From assembly GCF_041429785.1 (NCBI RefSeq), contig NZ_CP163423.1, positions 1,116,001 through 1,180,000 of the forward strand: a stretch of DNA of 64,000 bases. Reading direction: 5' to 3'. This DNA is from Fretibacter rubidus. GTDB taxonomy: Bacteria > Pseudomonadota > Alphaproteobacteria > Caulobacterales > Maricaulaceae. The position numbers and the translations under genes were made by a program. This document shows, piece after piece, positions 27,040 through 35,926 of the stretch; position 1 is the first letter of the stretch, and every line of letters begins with the position of its first letter. The notes under the pieces are model-generated. The model was not told the origin of the DNA and did no database searches. It worked only from the letters and a program-made list of their open reading frames with translations.

Positions 27040-27864
27040 TTACACCTGATAAGGGGGCTTATGCAGCCCCTTGGGGCTAAGCGTGAAAATCTCGCAACCG
27101 TCTTTGGTTACGCCAATCGAATGTTCAAATTGCGCGGATAATTTGCGGTCTTTGGTCACGGCCGTCCAACCGTCAGGTTTTATCTTCACATGCGGCTTGC
27201 CCAAGTTCAGCATCGGCTCCACGGTAAAGAACATGCCCTCGCGTAGCGTCTCGCCTTGGCCCGGACGCCCAAAGTGTAGGATATTAGGGGCGTCGTGGAA
27301 CAAACGGCCAAGACCGTGGCCGCAAAAATCCTGGACAACTGACATGCGCTCGCCCTCGGCAAAGCTCTGGATGGCGTGGCCAATATCACCCGTCGTATTG
27401 CCGGGTTTCACTGCGGCCAAGCCCAGCATCAAGCTATCATAGGTCACATCGATGAGGCGGCGCGCAAAGGGCTTAATCTCGCCAATCGGATACATGCGCG
27501 ATGTATCACCGTGCCAGCCGTCCACAATTAGGGTCACGTCAATATTGACAATATCGCCATTTTTCAGGCGCTTTTCATTAGGAATACCGTGGCAAATAAC
27601 CTCGTTCACCGATGTGCAGACTGTGTGCTGATAGCCGCGGTAACCCAGACATGCAGGCACAGCGCCGTTATCCATGGCAAATTCAAAACACGCCTTGTCA
27701 ATGTCTAAAGTCGTTGTGCCGGGCTTCACCATAGGCACAAGCATATCGAGGCATTCCGCCGCCAAACGCCCTGCCTTGCGCATGCCTTCAAAATCGGCCT
27801 TGCTGTGGAGTTTTATCGCGCCGTCACGAATGTCGTCAGCGTCTTCTGCATTAATATAATTCAT
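27040..27864 (-). CDS. map: Methionine aminopeptidase, type I
   Basis: Removes the initiator Met from nascent proteins. The 274 aa protein has the metal ligands in [18 protein letters not shown] (two Asp), [14 protein letters not shown] (His), EPML (Glu) and QFEHSIGVT (Glu), plus [17 protein letters not shown] and the ICHGIPN substrate loop. The neighbourhood map-radC with a divergent CinA-type gene is familiar from alphaproteobacteria. It is relevant here because Anbu, encoded at 63173, needs its initiator Met removed to expose Thr2. Confidence 0.95.
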   Translation of the reverse strand: MNYINAEDADDIRDGAIKLHSKADFEGMRKAGRLAAECLDMLVPMVKPGTTTLDIDKACFEFAMDNGAVPACLGYRGYQHTVCTSVNEVICHGIPNEKRLKNGDIVNIDVTLIVDGWHGDTSRMYPIGEIKPFARRLIDVTYDSLMLGLAAVKPGNTTGDIGHAIQSFAEGERMSVVQDFCGHGLGRLFHDAPNILHFGRPGQGETLREGMFFTVEPMLNLGKPHVKIKPDGWTAVTKDRKLSAQFEHSIGVTKDGCEIFTLSPKGLHKPPYQV

Positions 27865-27960
27865 GCCCCGCTATAACAGGGGCGGCGGGCTTAGGCTAGG
27901 CTCTTTTGCGGCTAGAAATTGTGAGTTGCGCCTTTGAGCGGGGGCGGGCAAAGAGGCCCC

Positions 27961-28707
27961 ATGGAAACAAATAGCAATACAGTCACAGCGGGCGTTATCC
28001 TTATCGGGGATGAGCTTTTGTCGGGGCGAACACAAGATACTAATTTAGGCACCATCGCGCGGTGGCTAGAGCCCATGGGCGTGCAAGTCGGCGAAGCGCG
28101 GATTGTGGCCGATGACGGAGATGTTATCACCCAAACCGTGCGTGATTTCTCGGCGCGGTTTGATTATGTCTTTACCACAGGCGGCATTGGCCCGACCCAT
28201 GACGACATCACCGCCGATTGTATCGCGGGGGCCTTTGACGTTGGTATATCAGAGCGCGCAGACGCGATTAAGGCTCTGCGAGAGCGCTACAGCCTTCAGG
28301 AGCTTAACGCCGCCCGCCGCCGTATGGCGCGCATTCCCGACGGGGCCAGCTTGATTAAAAACCCTGTGTCGCAAGCCCCGGGTTTTCAAACGGGCAATGT
28401 GTTCACTATGGCCGGTGTGCCGTCCATCATGCGGGGCATGTTGCCCGATATTGAACACCGCATCAAAGGCGGCGCGACAGTGTTCTCACGCAGTGTCACC
28501 GCGTCAGGCATAGGCGAGGGCGACGCCGCCGCACCATTAGCCGAGATTGAAGCCAAATACGACGGTGTCAGCCTCGGCAGCTATCCGTTTTTCAACGCAG
28601 AGCTGCGCGGCGTTACATTCGTCGCCCGCGGGAGGGATGAGGCGATGTTAGATAAGGTCGAGACAGAGCTGGACGCATTGGTTGCGGCGCTTACTGAGAC
28701 GTCATAG
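27961..28707 (+). CDS. CinA N-terminal/MoaB-like molybdopterin-binding family protein
   Basis: A 248 aa protein of the CinA amino-domain family: AGVILIGDELLSGRTQDTN at the start, then FTTGGIGPTHDDITADCIA, the hallmark of the MoCF/MoaB fold, and APGFQTGNVFTMAGVPSIM. The C-terminal nicotinamide-nucleotide deamidase domain of full CinA is absent, so this is the short alphaproteobacterial form, role unproven. The ATG at 27961 has an AGAGG Shine-Dalgarno; a GTG at 27934 is also in frame. It is divergent from map (96 bases). Confidence 0.88.
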   Translation: METNSNTVTAGVILIGDELLSGRTQDTNLGTIARWLEPMGVQVGEARIVADDGDVITQTVRDFSARFDYVFTTGGIGPTHDDITADCIAGAFDVGISERADAIKALRERYSLQELNAARRRMARIPDGASLIKNPVSQAPGFQTGNVFTMAGVPSIMRGMLPDIEHRIKGGATVFSRSVTASGIGEGDAAAPLAEIEAKYDGVSLGSYPFFNAELRGVTFVARGRDEAMLDKVETELDALVAALTETS

Positions 28708-28716
28708 ATTTTCGAT

Positions 28717-29058
28717 ATGACACTAAAGTGGATAAAAGGACGGCAAGGAACAGGATATGACAAGCTTCCGCTTATAATCTCGCGACGGTTTAAATTTGAT
28801 AGCTATATCCTGCGTTTTCCAGTCGGCACGTCTATTCCCACACATAAAGACCCTGTCGCTCTTGGTCGTCATTTCAGGTTAAATATTATTTTAAAACGGC
28901 CAAAGTCTGGCGGCGAATTTAAATGCGAGCAAACCATCATAGATTGGCCCCGTGTAAAGCTCTTTCGGCCTGACAAATACGCCCATTGCGTGTCCGAAGT
29001 TTCTGGAAGTAACCGATACGTTCTAAGCGTTGGTTGGTTGCGACCGGAATTGCCCTAG
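28717..29058 (+). CDS. Small 2OG-Fe(II) oxygenase-like protein
   Basis: A 113 aa protein whose core looks like a minimal double-stranded beta-helix: YILRFPVGTSIPTHKDPV carries an HxD pair, then a strand FRLNIILKR, GGEFKC and a distal His in YAHCVSEV followed by RYVLSVGWLR, with the conserved Arg. These are the Fe(II) and 2-oxoglutarate ligand spacings of prolyl-4-hydroxylase-like enzymes, in a very short protein. It is 9 bases after the CinA-type gene and 2 bases before the DMT carrier, so it is probably part of that run. The family call rests on motif spacing only. Confidence 0.6.
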   Translation: MTLKWIKGRQGTGYDKLPLIISRRFKFDSYILRFPVGTSIPTHKDPVALGRHFRLNIILKRPKSGGEFKCEQTIIDWPRVKLFRPDKYAHCVSEVSGSNRYVLSVGWLRPELP

Positions 29059-29060
29059 TA

Positions 29061-29939
29061 ATGCTCCGCTCTATCCTCCTCACCACCCTTGCCATGGTGG
29101 CGTTTGCCGCCAATTCCGTGCTGGCGCGGGCGGCTTTGGTGGGCACAGATATAAACGCGGTCAGCTATACACTCCTGCGGCTCGTTGCGGCGGCTGTGAT
29201 CTTGGTCGCGATTATGGCTTTGCGCAGCAGGCCTGCGGATTGGCGGGCGTCTTTGCGGGTCGAGCCTTTATCGGCATTGATGCTTTTTGGCTATGCGCTC
29301 GCGTTTTCGCTGGCTTATTTACGGCTCGAGACGGGGATGGGGGCGTTGATATTGTTTGGGGTGGTGCAACTGACCATGATTGGGCGCGGTGTTATGATTG
29401 GCGAGCGTATGGGCGTTGTGGCGTGGGTCGGTGTGGTCACGGCCTGTGCGGCCTTTGTTTATCTCGTCCTGCCAATTTCTACCATCTTGGGAGGCGCGGA
29501 TGATTTAACCGCACCAGACATAATTGGCGCGGCATTGATGGCGGTGTCGGGGGTGTGTTGGGGTGTTTATTCGTTACTGGGGCGCGGGGCAGGGGATCCG
29601 TTGTCTCGCACAGCCCGCAACTTTGTCTGGTCTGTGCCTTTGGGCGCTGCGGCGATGGGGGGCTATCTCGCCCTGGGGAAAGCCGCATCCGTGCCGATGG
29701 ACGGCATAATGTTTGCTGTGGCGTCTGGCGCGATTACATCAGGTGTTGGCTACGTCATATGGTATGCCGCCCTGCGCGGCTTATCGGCCACGCAAGGCGG
29801 GATTGTTCAGCTTTCTGTGCCGGTTATTGCCGCGCTGGGTGGGGTGGCCTTCGTGTCAGAACCCCTAACACTACGTCTCACCCTATCTGTGGTGCTTATC
29901 CTCGGCGGTATCGCGTTCACGATGGTGCCGAGGCGCTAA
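29061..29939 (+). CDS. DMT/EamA family transporter
   Basis: A 292 aa protein with about ten membrane helices in two EamA repeats, starting MLRSILLTTLAMVAFAANSVLARAAL, with the second repeat from about residue 155 (GAALMAVSGVCWGVYSLLGRG). Start 29061 (ATG) is chosen; an earlier in-frame start at 29034 lies inside the preceding gene. Substrate unknown; relatives export amino acids or other small metabolites. It is convergent with bacterioferritin, with 2 bases between stops. Confidence 0.9.
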   Translation: MLRSILLTTLAMVAFAANSVLARAALVGTDINAVSYTLLRLVAAAVILVAIMALRSRPADWRASLRVEPLSALMLFGYALAFSLAYLRLETGMGALILFGVVQLTMIGRGVMIGERMGVVAWVGVVTACAAFVYLVLPISTILGGADDLTAPDIIGAALMAVSGVCWGVYSLLGRGAGDPLSRTARNFVWSVPLGAAAMGGYLALGKAASVPMDGIMFAVASGAITSGVGYVIWYAALRGLSATQGGIVQLSVPVIAALGGVAFVSEPLTLRLTLSVVLILGGIAFTMVPRR

Positions 29940-29941
29940 CA

Positions 29942-30421
29942 CTACTCCGCGTTAGGTTCGCTTTGGCTTTGGATGTAATTCTGGATACCCATCAATTTAA
30001 TTTGATCTTGTTGGGTTTCCAGGAAATCGAGGTGATCTTCTTCGCTCGTTAAGATTTTGGCGAACAGGTCGCGCGTCACATAATCGCGCACGCTCTCGCA
30101 ATGCTCGACGGCGTCACGGAGTAGGGGAATGGCGATATGTTCAATCTTGAGGTCACATTCGATGATTTCTTCAACCGTTTCACCGATGAACAATTTGCCG
30201 AGGTCTTGTAGGTTGGGTAGGCCGCCCAAGAATAAAATCCGCTCGATGAGCCAATCCGCGTGGTTCATCTCATCAATGGACTCTTCATATTCCTTTTTCG
30301 CCAGCTTGCTCACGCCCCAATCTTTGAGCATGCGGTAGTGCAAGAAATATTGATTAATAGCCGTGAGCTCATTTTTCAGGGCTTTGTTCAAAAATTCGAT
30401 AGTTTTGGGGTTCTCACGCAT
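29942..30421 (-). CDS. bfr: Bacterioferritin
   Basis: Haem-containing iron-storage ferritin, 159 aa from this start. Ferroxidase ligands Glu18, Tyr25, Glu51 and His54, and the haem ligand Met52, line up with E. coli Bfr numbering (NELTAINQYF and SIDEMNHAD). The ATG at 30421 is selected because GGAG lies 6 bases before it and length then equals the E. coli protein; an ATG five codons earlier exists. Its ferredoxin partner is encoded just upstream on the same strand, 109 bases away. Confidence 0.95.
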   Translation of the reverse strand: MRENPKTIEFLNKALKNELTAINQYFLHYRMLKDWGVSKLAKKEYEESIDEMNHADWLIERILFLGGLPNLQDLGKLFIGETVEEIIECDLKIEHIAIPLLRDAVEHCESVRDYVTRDLFAKILTSEEDHLDFLETQQDQIKLMGIQNYIQSQSEPNAE

Positions 30422-30530
30422 GTGATGCTCCGTCATTCATGGGTGTCATGCCAACATAGGCCCAACATGTAGTGTTATAACGCCTAACGCGCTTCGTTGG
30501 ATTTAGCGAGTAAAAAAGAAAAAACCGTTA

Positions 30531-30737
30531 TTATTCAGCGGCTTGCAAGAGAGAGGCATTCTCAATCGCATTCAAAGTATTTAGGCGGTCTTGGATAGAG
30601 CTAACGCATTGACCGCAATTAAATTTTTTGCCGTGGTGGCGCAACACACAGGCAGGTTTACGTGCCCCACAGGCCGCAGCCGTGTCCAGTTTTTGCGTAT
30701 TAATGTTGTTGCACACACAATGTATCATGGTTTTCAT
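30531..30737 (-). CDS. bfd: Bacterioferritin-associated ferredoxin-like [2Fe-2S] protein
   Basis: A 68 aa protein with the BFD cluster ligands as CxC (Cys7, Cys9) and CxxC (Cys41, Cys44), with the ...CGQC...IQDRL end typical of the family. BFD binds Bfr and delivers electrons to mobilise stored iron. Extra Cys at 23 and 30 are present. The start is ambiguous between ATG 30737 and ATG 30728; upstream lies a TTGACA and a TTGC-TC-GCAA dyad (30768-30777) that could be an iron-responsive operator, unproven. Its position before bfr supports the role. Confidence 0.85.
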   Translation of the reverse strand: MKTMIHCVCNNINTQKLDTAAACGARKPACVLRHHGKKFNCGQCVSSIQDRLNTLNAIENASLLQAAE

Positions 30738-30975
30738 ATGCGCTAGTTGCAAATGAGTGTCAACTACTTTGCGAGCAATTCGCAGGTGCATGTGCAATTA
30801 TTTTGACGAAGGTCAAAATTGGGGGCAAGAGGAAGGGGGTGTCCCGCGATTTAAGCCACATCCCTCGCGCAGGTGAGGGTCTTGTGCTTAAAAAAACCAC
30901 CCACATTTATCGAGTTTGGCCCCAAGTCGCCAAAGACCTCCTCGTCATGAGGGATGGGGGACTGAAATTTAGAGC

Positions 30976-31302
30976 CTAAACGCTAAAACTCGTCCCGCAG
31001 CCGCAGCCCGCTGTGGCGTTTGGGTTGGTGATTTTAAACGCGGATCCGATGAGCTCTTGCGTGTAATCAATCTCTGAGCCGGATAAAAACTCAAGGCTCA
31101 TCTCGTCAATCACGACTTTCGCGCCGTCACGTTCAATCACAATATCGTCGTCATTGGGCGCATCAGCGAAATCAAATTTATACTGAAAGCCCGAACAGCC
31201 GCCGCCCTCAACCGCGACCCGCATAAAACGGTCCACGCCTTGCTTAGCCATAATCGCCTTAATCTGGCGTGCTGCGTTTTGGGATAGGGATACATCTGTC
31301 AT
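30976..31302 (-). CDS. erpA: ErpA/IscA-type iron-sulfur cluster insertion protein
   Basis: A 108 aa A-type carrier protein that receives and passes on Fe-S clusters. The three conserved Cys are at residues 36 (GGGCSGFQY), 100 and 102 (GCGCGTSF). The ATG at 31302 is the family-typical start (MTDVSLSQNAARQI); an upstream in-frame ATG would add 24 unusual residues. The A-type carrier beside dgt is a recurring alphaproteobacterial arrangement; here two hypothetical genes intervene. erpA versus iscA cannot be settled from sequence alone. Confidence 0.88.
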   Translation of the reverse strand: MTDVSLSQNAARQIKAIMAKQGVDRFMRVAVEGGGCSGFQYKFDFADAPNDDDIVIERDGAKVVIDEMSLEFLSGSEIDYTQELIGSAFKITNPNATAGCGCGTSFSV

Positions 31303-31395
31303 AGGGTGGATATAGGGGCCAATGGAGGCGAAGGGAAGGGGTTGGGGTAATCGTAATGCTGTAGTCTGGCTCACTTACAAGGTAGTCTGGCCTAG

Positions 31396-32037
31396 TTACA
31401 AGAATGACAAGCGGTTGCCTTCGCACAAAGTAAACGCATTATAAAACCCGCGCTCGTAACAATCTACATAAGCGTCGATGATGAAAAGGCTTGGCGGAAA
31501 ACTATGGTCTATATACGGGGAGATTTCGCGCATTTTTGGCAGGGCATCTTTGTAATAATCGGGCATTGGTAAGTTCGCTAGGCGCATACGCAGTGCTTTG
31601 AGCTTATCAAAATCACGTTCCAGAAAGGCTAATGCTGCATGGTCCATGTAATCCTCACCCATGTCATCGTCTGATAGAGGCCGTTCATGTTTGGTGATCG
31701 CTTCTTTTAAGAGCGTTATTGCGGTGTCATTTTGCCCGCTTACCCCGCGTAAATATGCCTCTGCTGATATGAGTCTCTCGGTATTATTGTCTGGGTTTAA
31801 ATCTCTATACTGATTAAGCGCGCGAGCGGCGCGTTTCGCACAGCGTTTCGACGTAACATAGCGTGCTGAACCAGAGTAATAGCGTTCAGCACTTTCTAAA
31901 TCTAAGTAGAGTGTTTGGGAAAAGTCATCACGGCAATCCAAGTCTTTACTTATCGCTTCATCTTGACCCGCTTGAGCTGCAATAACGCTGCCAAAGCCAA
32001 AGCTGGCAATCATAAAAGTTCCGATAATTTTATGCAT
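31396..32037 (-). CDS. Hypothetical secreted protein with repeat-like helices
   Basis: A 213 aa protein with a signal peptide (MHKIIGTFMIASFGFGSVIAA) and a mostly helical mature part: SAEAYLRGVSG followed by AITLLKEAITKHERPL and DHAALAFLERDFDKLKALRM look like TPR or Sel1-type helical pairs. It contains six Cys, in pairs, compatible with periplasmic disulfides. No recognised family. It sits between erpA and another secreted hypothetical, in a small insertion separating erpA from dgt. Confidence 0.6.
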   Translation of the reverse strand: MHKIIGTFMIASFGFGSVIAAQAGQDEAISKDLDCRDDFSQTLYLDLESAERYYSGSARYVTSKRCAKRAARALNQYRDLNPDNNTERLISAEAYLRGVSGQNDTAITLLKEAITKHERPLSDDDMGEDYMDHAALAFLERDFDKLKALRMRLANLPMPDYYKDALPKMREISPYIDHSFPPSLFIIDAYVDCYERGFYNAFTLCEGNRLSFL

Positions 32038-32136
32038 GAAGAATCCCGCGCTAAATAAACTTACGGATGCAAAAGTAGTGTTACAGGTTTTAAAATTCCC
32101 TAAATTAAACGGTTAACAGGCGCTTAGCGCTACTCC

Positions 32137-32571
32137 CTACTTAATCTCAATCACGTCGTCATTGGTGCGAATTTGAAACTCTGGCTTAAACCGCTCAATT
32201 TTGCTTTTGGGTTTGGCTGTGGGGTTTTTGATGGCGATACTGTCTTTAATGGCTTCAAACTCTTGGTCGTTTGGGCTCTCCCCATCGCTCAGTTGGGTAT
32301 CAAGGCCCAGCAAGCGCATATCCGTGTCTGTTAGTTGGGGGGTCGTAGTGTTTTGCATATTTGGTAGCACAGTCGGTGCAGGCTGTGCGCTGCCGCGTGA
32401 AAATGGGCTGGGGTCTGCCGTCACAGCAGACGTGATCTCAAAATCTTGAAATTGGTCAAGCACTGATGCGGCGGGTGCTGTCGGTGTGGCCGCATCTTGC
32501 GCAAAGCTTGGCGTACAGAGGGCAAAGCCGACTAACGCCGCTGCGGCGACTTTGATAATTGTGCTGCGCAT
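32137..32571 (-). CDS. Hypothetical secreted protein
   Basis: A 144 aa protein with a clear signal peptide (cleavage near SFAQDAA) and a mature part that is Pro/Thr/Asp-rich and probably disordered, ending in a short strand-like EFQIRTNDDVIEIK. No domain recognised. Its start lies 172 bases from that of dgt, on the opposite strand. Confidence 0.6.
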   Translation of the reverse strand: MRSTIIKVAAAALVGFALCTPSFAQDAATPTAPAASVLDQFQDFEITSAVTADPSPFSRGSAQPAPTVLPNMQNTTTPQLTDTDMRLLGLDTQLSDGESPNDQEFEAIKDSIAIKNPTAKPKSKIERFKPEFQIRTNDDVIEIK

Positions 32572-32743
32572 AATCTGCCCTTCAAACGCTATTAGCTCCC
32601 CTAACTGGTAAGCATAGAGGTGATGCTATTCAACACACAAATCTTTAATCTTGGAACAACAAGAGAGCTTTCAAATCCCCCCTCGCAATGGCGTGTCTTT
32701 TCCGTTACACACGCCCCAAATCACCTTATTTGGGCAGGGTATC

Positions 32744-33940
32744 ATGGTAAAATTTTCACCGGTGCGGGGGCGTGCAGATTACGCATCTGACCCCAATAAA
32801 GCGCGCGGGCGGCGTATCGCTCAGCCCTCTGGCAGTGAACGCAGCCCCTTTCAGCGCGACAAAGACCGCATCATCCACAGCAGCGCCTTTCGCCGCCTAA
32901 AAGGCAAGACCCAAGTCTTTGTCGCCCATGAAGGCGATTATTACCGCACCCGCCTGACGCATAGCTTGGAAGTCGCGCAAATCGGGCGGTCTATCGCGCG
33001 GGTGTTGGGGCTGGATGAGGATTTGGCGGAATGCTTGTGCCTTGGCCATGACCTTGGTCACCCACCCTTTGGCCACTCGGGCGAAGACGCGCTGGCGGCG
33101 GGCATGGCGCCCTTTGGCGGGTTTGACCATAACGCTCAGACATTGCGCATCGTCGAGCATTTGGAAGGCCGCTACGCTGAATTTGACGGGCTGAACCTGA
33201 CGTGGGAAACGCTAGAGGGGATTGCCAAACATAATGGCCCGCTGGTGACGGACAAACAAGGTGTCGAGGACTTGCCGTGGGCCATTCGCGCGCTCGCAGA
33301 TTGGGAAGCGCTGGAGCTTCACACATTTGCGGGGCCAGAGGCGCAGGTCGCCGCCATTGCCGATGACATTGCCTATAATAATCACGATATTGACGATGGT
33401 CTGCGGGCGGGATTGTTTAGCGTGAGCGATATCTGTGAGGTGCCGTTGGTCGGGGAGGCGTTCGCCGATGTCCGCCGCCGTTATCCTGACCTATCAGAGG
33501 ACCGCATGATACACGAAGCCGTGCGAGACTTGATCGGAATCATGGTTGCCGATGTGCTGGCCGAAACGCGTAAACGATTGGCGGCGGCAGACCCAAAATC
33601 AGCAGATGATATCCGCGCGCTGGATCATGCGGTCGTCGGATTTTCAGACAGCTTTCGCGCGAAAGAAGCCCCGCTGCGCAAGTTCCTGTTCGAGAATATG
33701 TACCGTCATTACAAGGTCAACCGCATGATGGGGCAGGCGGCCCGTGTTGTGCGTGAATTGTTTGATTTATTCCTCACAGATCCGACCATATTGCCAACTG
33801 ACTTACGCAATCGCTGCGACGGGCCCAATACGGCAGTGACGGCGCGGATTGTCTGTGATTATATTGCCGGTATGACCGATGCCTACGCGATATCAGAGCA
33901 CCGCAAACTGTTTTCTGTGACAGGATATTTACCGAGCTAG
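32744..33940 (+). CDS. dgt: Deoxyguanosinetriphosphate triphosphohydrolase-like HD protein
   Basis: HD-superfamily dNTPase (398 aa) that hydrolyses dGTP or dNTPs to nucleoside plus tripolyphosphate. The HD motif is visible as [25 protein letters not shown] and [13 protein letters not shown], with the N-terminal [22 protein letters not shown]. The ATG at 32744 has a GCAGGG Shine-Dalgarno. A TTG at 32651 would add 31 residues without a Shine-Dalgarno. argS, which usually follows dgt in alphaproteobacteria, is absent. Confidence 0.93.
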   Translation: MVKFSPVRGRADYASDPNKARGRRIAQPSGSERSPFQRDKDRIIHSSAFRRLKGKTQVFVAHEGDYYRTRLTHSLEVAQIGRSIARVLGLDEDLAECLCLGHDLGHPPFGHSGEDALAAGMAPFGGFDHNAQTLRIVEHLEGRYAEFDGLNLTWETLEGIAKHNGPLVTDKQGVEDLPWAIRALADWEALELHTFAGPEAQVAAIADDIAYNNHDIDDGLRAGLFSVSDICEVPLVGEAFADVRRRYPDLSEDRMIHEAVRDLIGIMVADVLAETRKRLAAADPKSADDIRALDHAVVGFSDSFRAKEAPLRKFLFENMYRHYKVNRMMGQAARVVRELFDLFLTDPTILPTDLRNRCDGPNTAVTARIVCDYIAGMTDAYAISEHRKLFSVTGYLPS

Positions 33941-34015
33941 CGCGGCTGCGCTTATGGCGCGACATTAAGATTGCCTTAACCTTTATCAGCGCAAATTTTA
34001 GCCCTCATAATAGCG

Positions 34016-34044
34016 GTGTTTAACCACAGCTCTGGCCTTATAAT
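34016..34044 (+). promoter_or_regulatory. Candidate promoter of the SPOR-nagZ-scpAB operon
   Basis: A consensus TATAAT (34039-34044) lies inside the dyad TGGCC-TTATAAT-GGCCA, which could serve as an operator. The -35 position (34016-34021) reads GTGTTT, a poor match. It would give a leader of about 65 bases. Confidence 0.35.
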
Positions 34045-34117
34045 GGCCACCTAAACCGCCTATTGTTCTATCACGCGCGAATCGGTTCATAAGCGCAAGA
34101 CTTCAAAGGTGCTGGCC

Positions 34118-34894
34118 ATGACGACAAGCCAAAATGACAATTCTGGATACGATTCACCGCCAAGCGGAGGTGGACCGAACGGCTATGACGGTGACGAACC
34201 GCTCGTGCCATTTGATGTGCGTGACCATACGGGGCGGCGGTCTATCTATGTGCTGACGGCCTTTATCGTCGGTTTGCTGCTGCTCGCGCTATTGGTCTTT
34301 TTTATCTATCAGCCCGGCACGCGCGACCGCGACAGCGCGCCAATCGTGGCCGCCGATGATGTGCCGTTTAAAGTCACACCTGAAAATCCTGGCGGTGCGC
34401 AGACCCCCGACCAAGACAAAGCCGTTTACGACGTTATGGCGGGGAATGACGTGAACGAGACCGTCACCCCAGCGCCAGCGTCTGAACGTCCCGTAGAAAT
34501 GCCGAAAACCGCTAATATTGAGGTCGCCGCGCCCAAGCCCGTGACAGAGGCACCTAAAGTGACGACCCCTGCGCCAATCGCAACCCGTCCCGCGCCCCAA
34601 GCCTCTACAAGACCTGCACCAGCCCCTGTTGCGACGGGCGGTAGTGATTACGTTGTGCAAATCGCCTCGCTACGTAATCGTGCTGATGCCGTGGATTTGT
34701 GGAATACGGTCTCTGGTAAGTTTTCCAATGTCCTGCCCAGCGGTCTTTATTCAGACATTAAACAAGTCGATTTGGGTGATAAGGGCATCTATTACCGTCT
34801 GCGCGTGGCAGGCATGGCTGACCAAGCGGCGGCCAAACGCCTGTGTGATCAGTTTAAAGCACGCGGCCAAGCCTGTATCGTGGCGCGGAAGTAA
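34118..34894 (+). CDS. SPOR-domain protein
   Basis: A 258 aa inner-membrane protein: acidic Asn/Gly-rich cytoplasmic start, one membrane helix (about residues 44-66), a Pro/Ala-rich periplasmic linker, and a C-terminal SPOR domain beginning SDYVVQIASLRNRADA, which binds denuded glycan at division sites. The ATG at 34118 has AAAGG 8 bases upstream; a GTG at 34109 is the alternative. It heads the operon with nagZ, scpA and scpB, the familiar order, except that argS is not upstream. Confidence 0.88.
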   Translation: MTTSQNDNSGYDSPPSGGGPNGYDGDEPLVPFDVRDHTGRRSIYVLTAFIVGLLLLALLVFFIYQPGTRDRDSAPIVAADDVPFKVTPENPGGAQTPDQDKAVYDVMAGNDVNETVTPAPASERPVEMPKTANIEVAAPKPVTEAPKVTTPAPIATRPAPQASTRPAPAPVATGGSDYVVQIASLRNRADAVDLWNTVSGKFSNVLPSGLYSDIKQVDLGDKGIYYRLRVAGMADQAAAKRLCDQFKARGQACIVARK

Positions 34895-34897
34895 ATC

Positions 34898-35926
34898 ATG
34901 AGCATGGCGAGCATATTTGGCCTGGCGGGGCCAAAATTAACCGCAGGCGAACGCGCGTTCTTCCGCGATGCCTCGCCCTGGGGCTTTATCCTCTTTGCGC
35001 GCAATATTGAAACGCCCGCCCAAGTCGCGCGGCTGTGCGCGGATATTCGCGACACAGTTGGGCGGCACGCCATGATTTTTATCGACCAAGAAGGCGGCCG
35101 TGTACGCCGTATGCGTCCGCCCTATTGGCGCGATTATCCCGCCGCTGCTGTGCTGGCCGATATTTACCGTAACAATAAATCCGACGGCTTAATGGCGTGT
35201 TATCTGCATCACCGACTGATGGCGGATGATTTGCGCACGGCGGGCCTTAATGCGGATTGCGCCCCTGTGCTGGATTTGCCCGTGGACGGCGCTGACCCCA
35301 TCATATCAGACCGCGCCTTTGGCAATAGCACAGCCTCTATTATCGATATGGCCCATGCCGCTATGGCGGGCCTTATGGTGGGCGGGGTTGCGCCTGTGAT
35401 TAAACATATCCCCGGTCATGGCCGCGCCACAGTCGACAGCCATAAGGCGCTGCCGCGTATCACGGAGCCAGAGCTGCAACTCCGCCTGACAGACTTTATG
35501 CCCTTCACCGCACTGTCTGATGCGCCTATGGCGATGACCGCCCATGCGGTATTTGACTGTGTGGATGACACAGTCCCGCTGACTTTATCAACGGCGGCGA
35601 TTGACCATATTGTACGCGGCGTCATCGGCTTTGACGGGCTTTTGATGTCTGATGATTTGGATATGAAGGCGCTGTCTGGCGGCTTGACGGCCAAGACGGA
35701 ACGCGCGCTGGCGGCAGGATGCGATATTGCGCTGCAATGCTCTGGCGTATTGCCGGCGATGGTAAAAGTTGCCAAAGGGGCAAAGACCTTAACGGGTGAC
35801 GCGCGCCGCCGTGCCGACATTGCCGATTATAGCGCGCTTTATGCCGATGAATTTGACCGCACCTCAGCGGAAATCGCCTTTGACGCGCTGCTTATTCAAT
35901 ATGGTCACCAGCAGGTTTCAGTCTAA
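34898..35926 (+). CDS. nagZ: Beta-N-acetylhexosaminidase (GH3)
   Basis: Cytosolic enzyme of peptidoglycan recycling that removes GlcNAc from anhydromuropeptides. The GH3 signature KHIPGHGRATVDSHKALP contains the catalytic His of the mobile loop, and the nucleophile Asp is in MSDDLDMKAL; substrate binding residues are in DQEGGRVRRM. It has 342 aa. Start 3 bases after the SPOR stop; its TAA shares a base with the ATG of scpA. Confidence 0.95.
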   Translation: MSMASIFGLAGPKLTAGERAFFRDASPWGFILFARNIETPAQVARLCADIRDTVGRHAMIFIDQEGGRVRRMRPPYWRDYPAAAVLADIYRNNKSDGLMACYLHHRLMADDLRTAGLNADCAPVLDLPVDGADPIISDRAFGNSTASIIDMAHAAMAGLMVGGVAPVIKHIPGHGRATVDSHKALPRITEPELQLRLTDFMPFTALSDAPMAMTAHAVFDCVDDTVPLTLSTAAIDHIVRGVIGFDGLLMSDDLDMKALSGGLTAKTERALAAGCDIALQCSGVLPAMVKVAKGAKTLTGDARRRADIADYSALYADEFDRTSAEIAFDALLIQYGHQQVSV

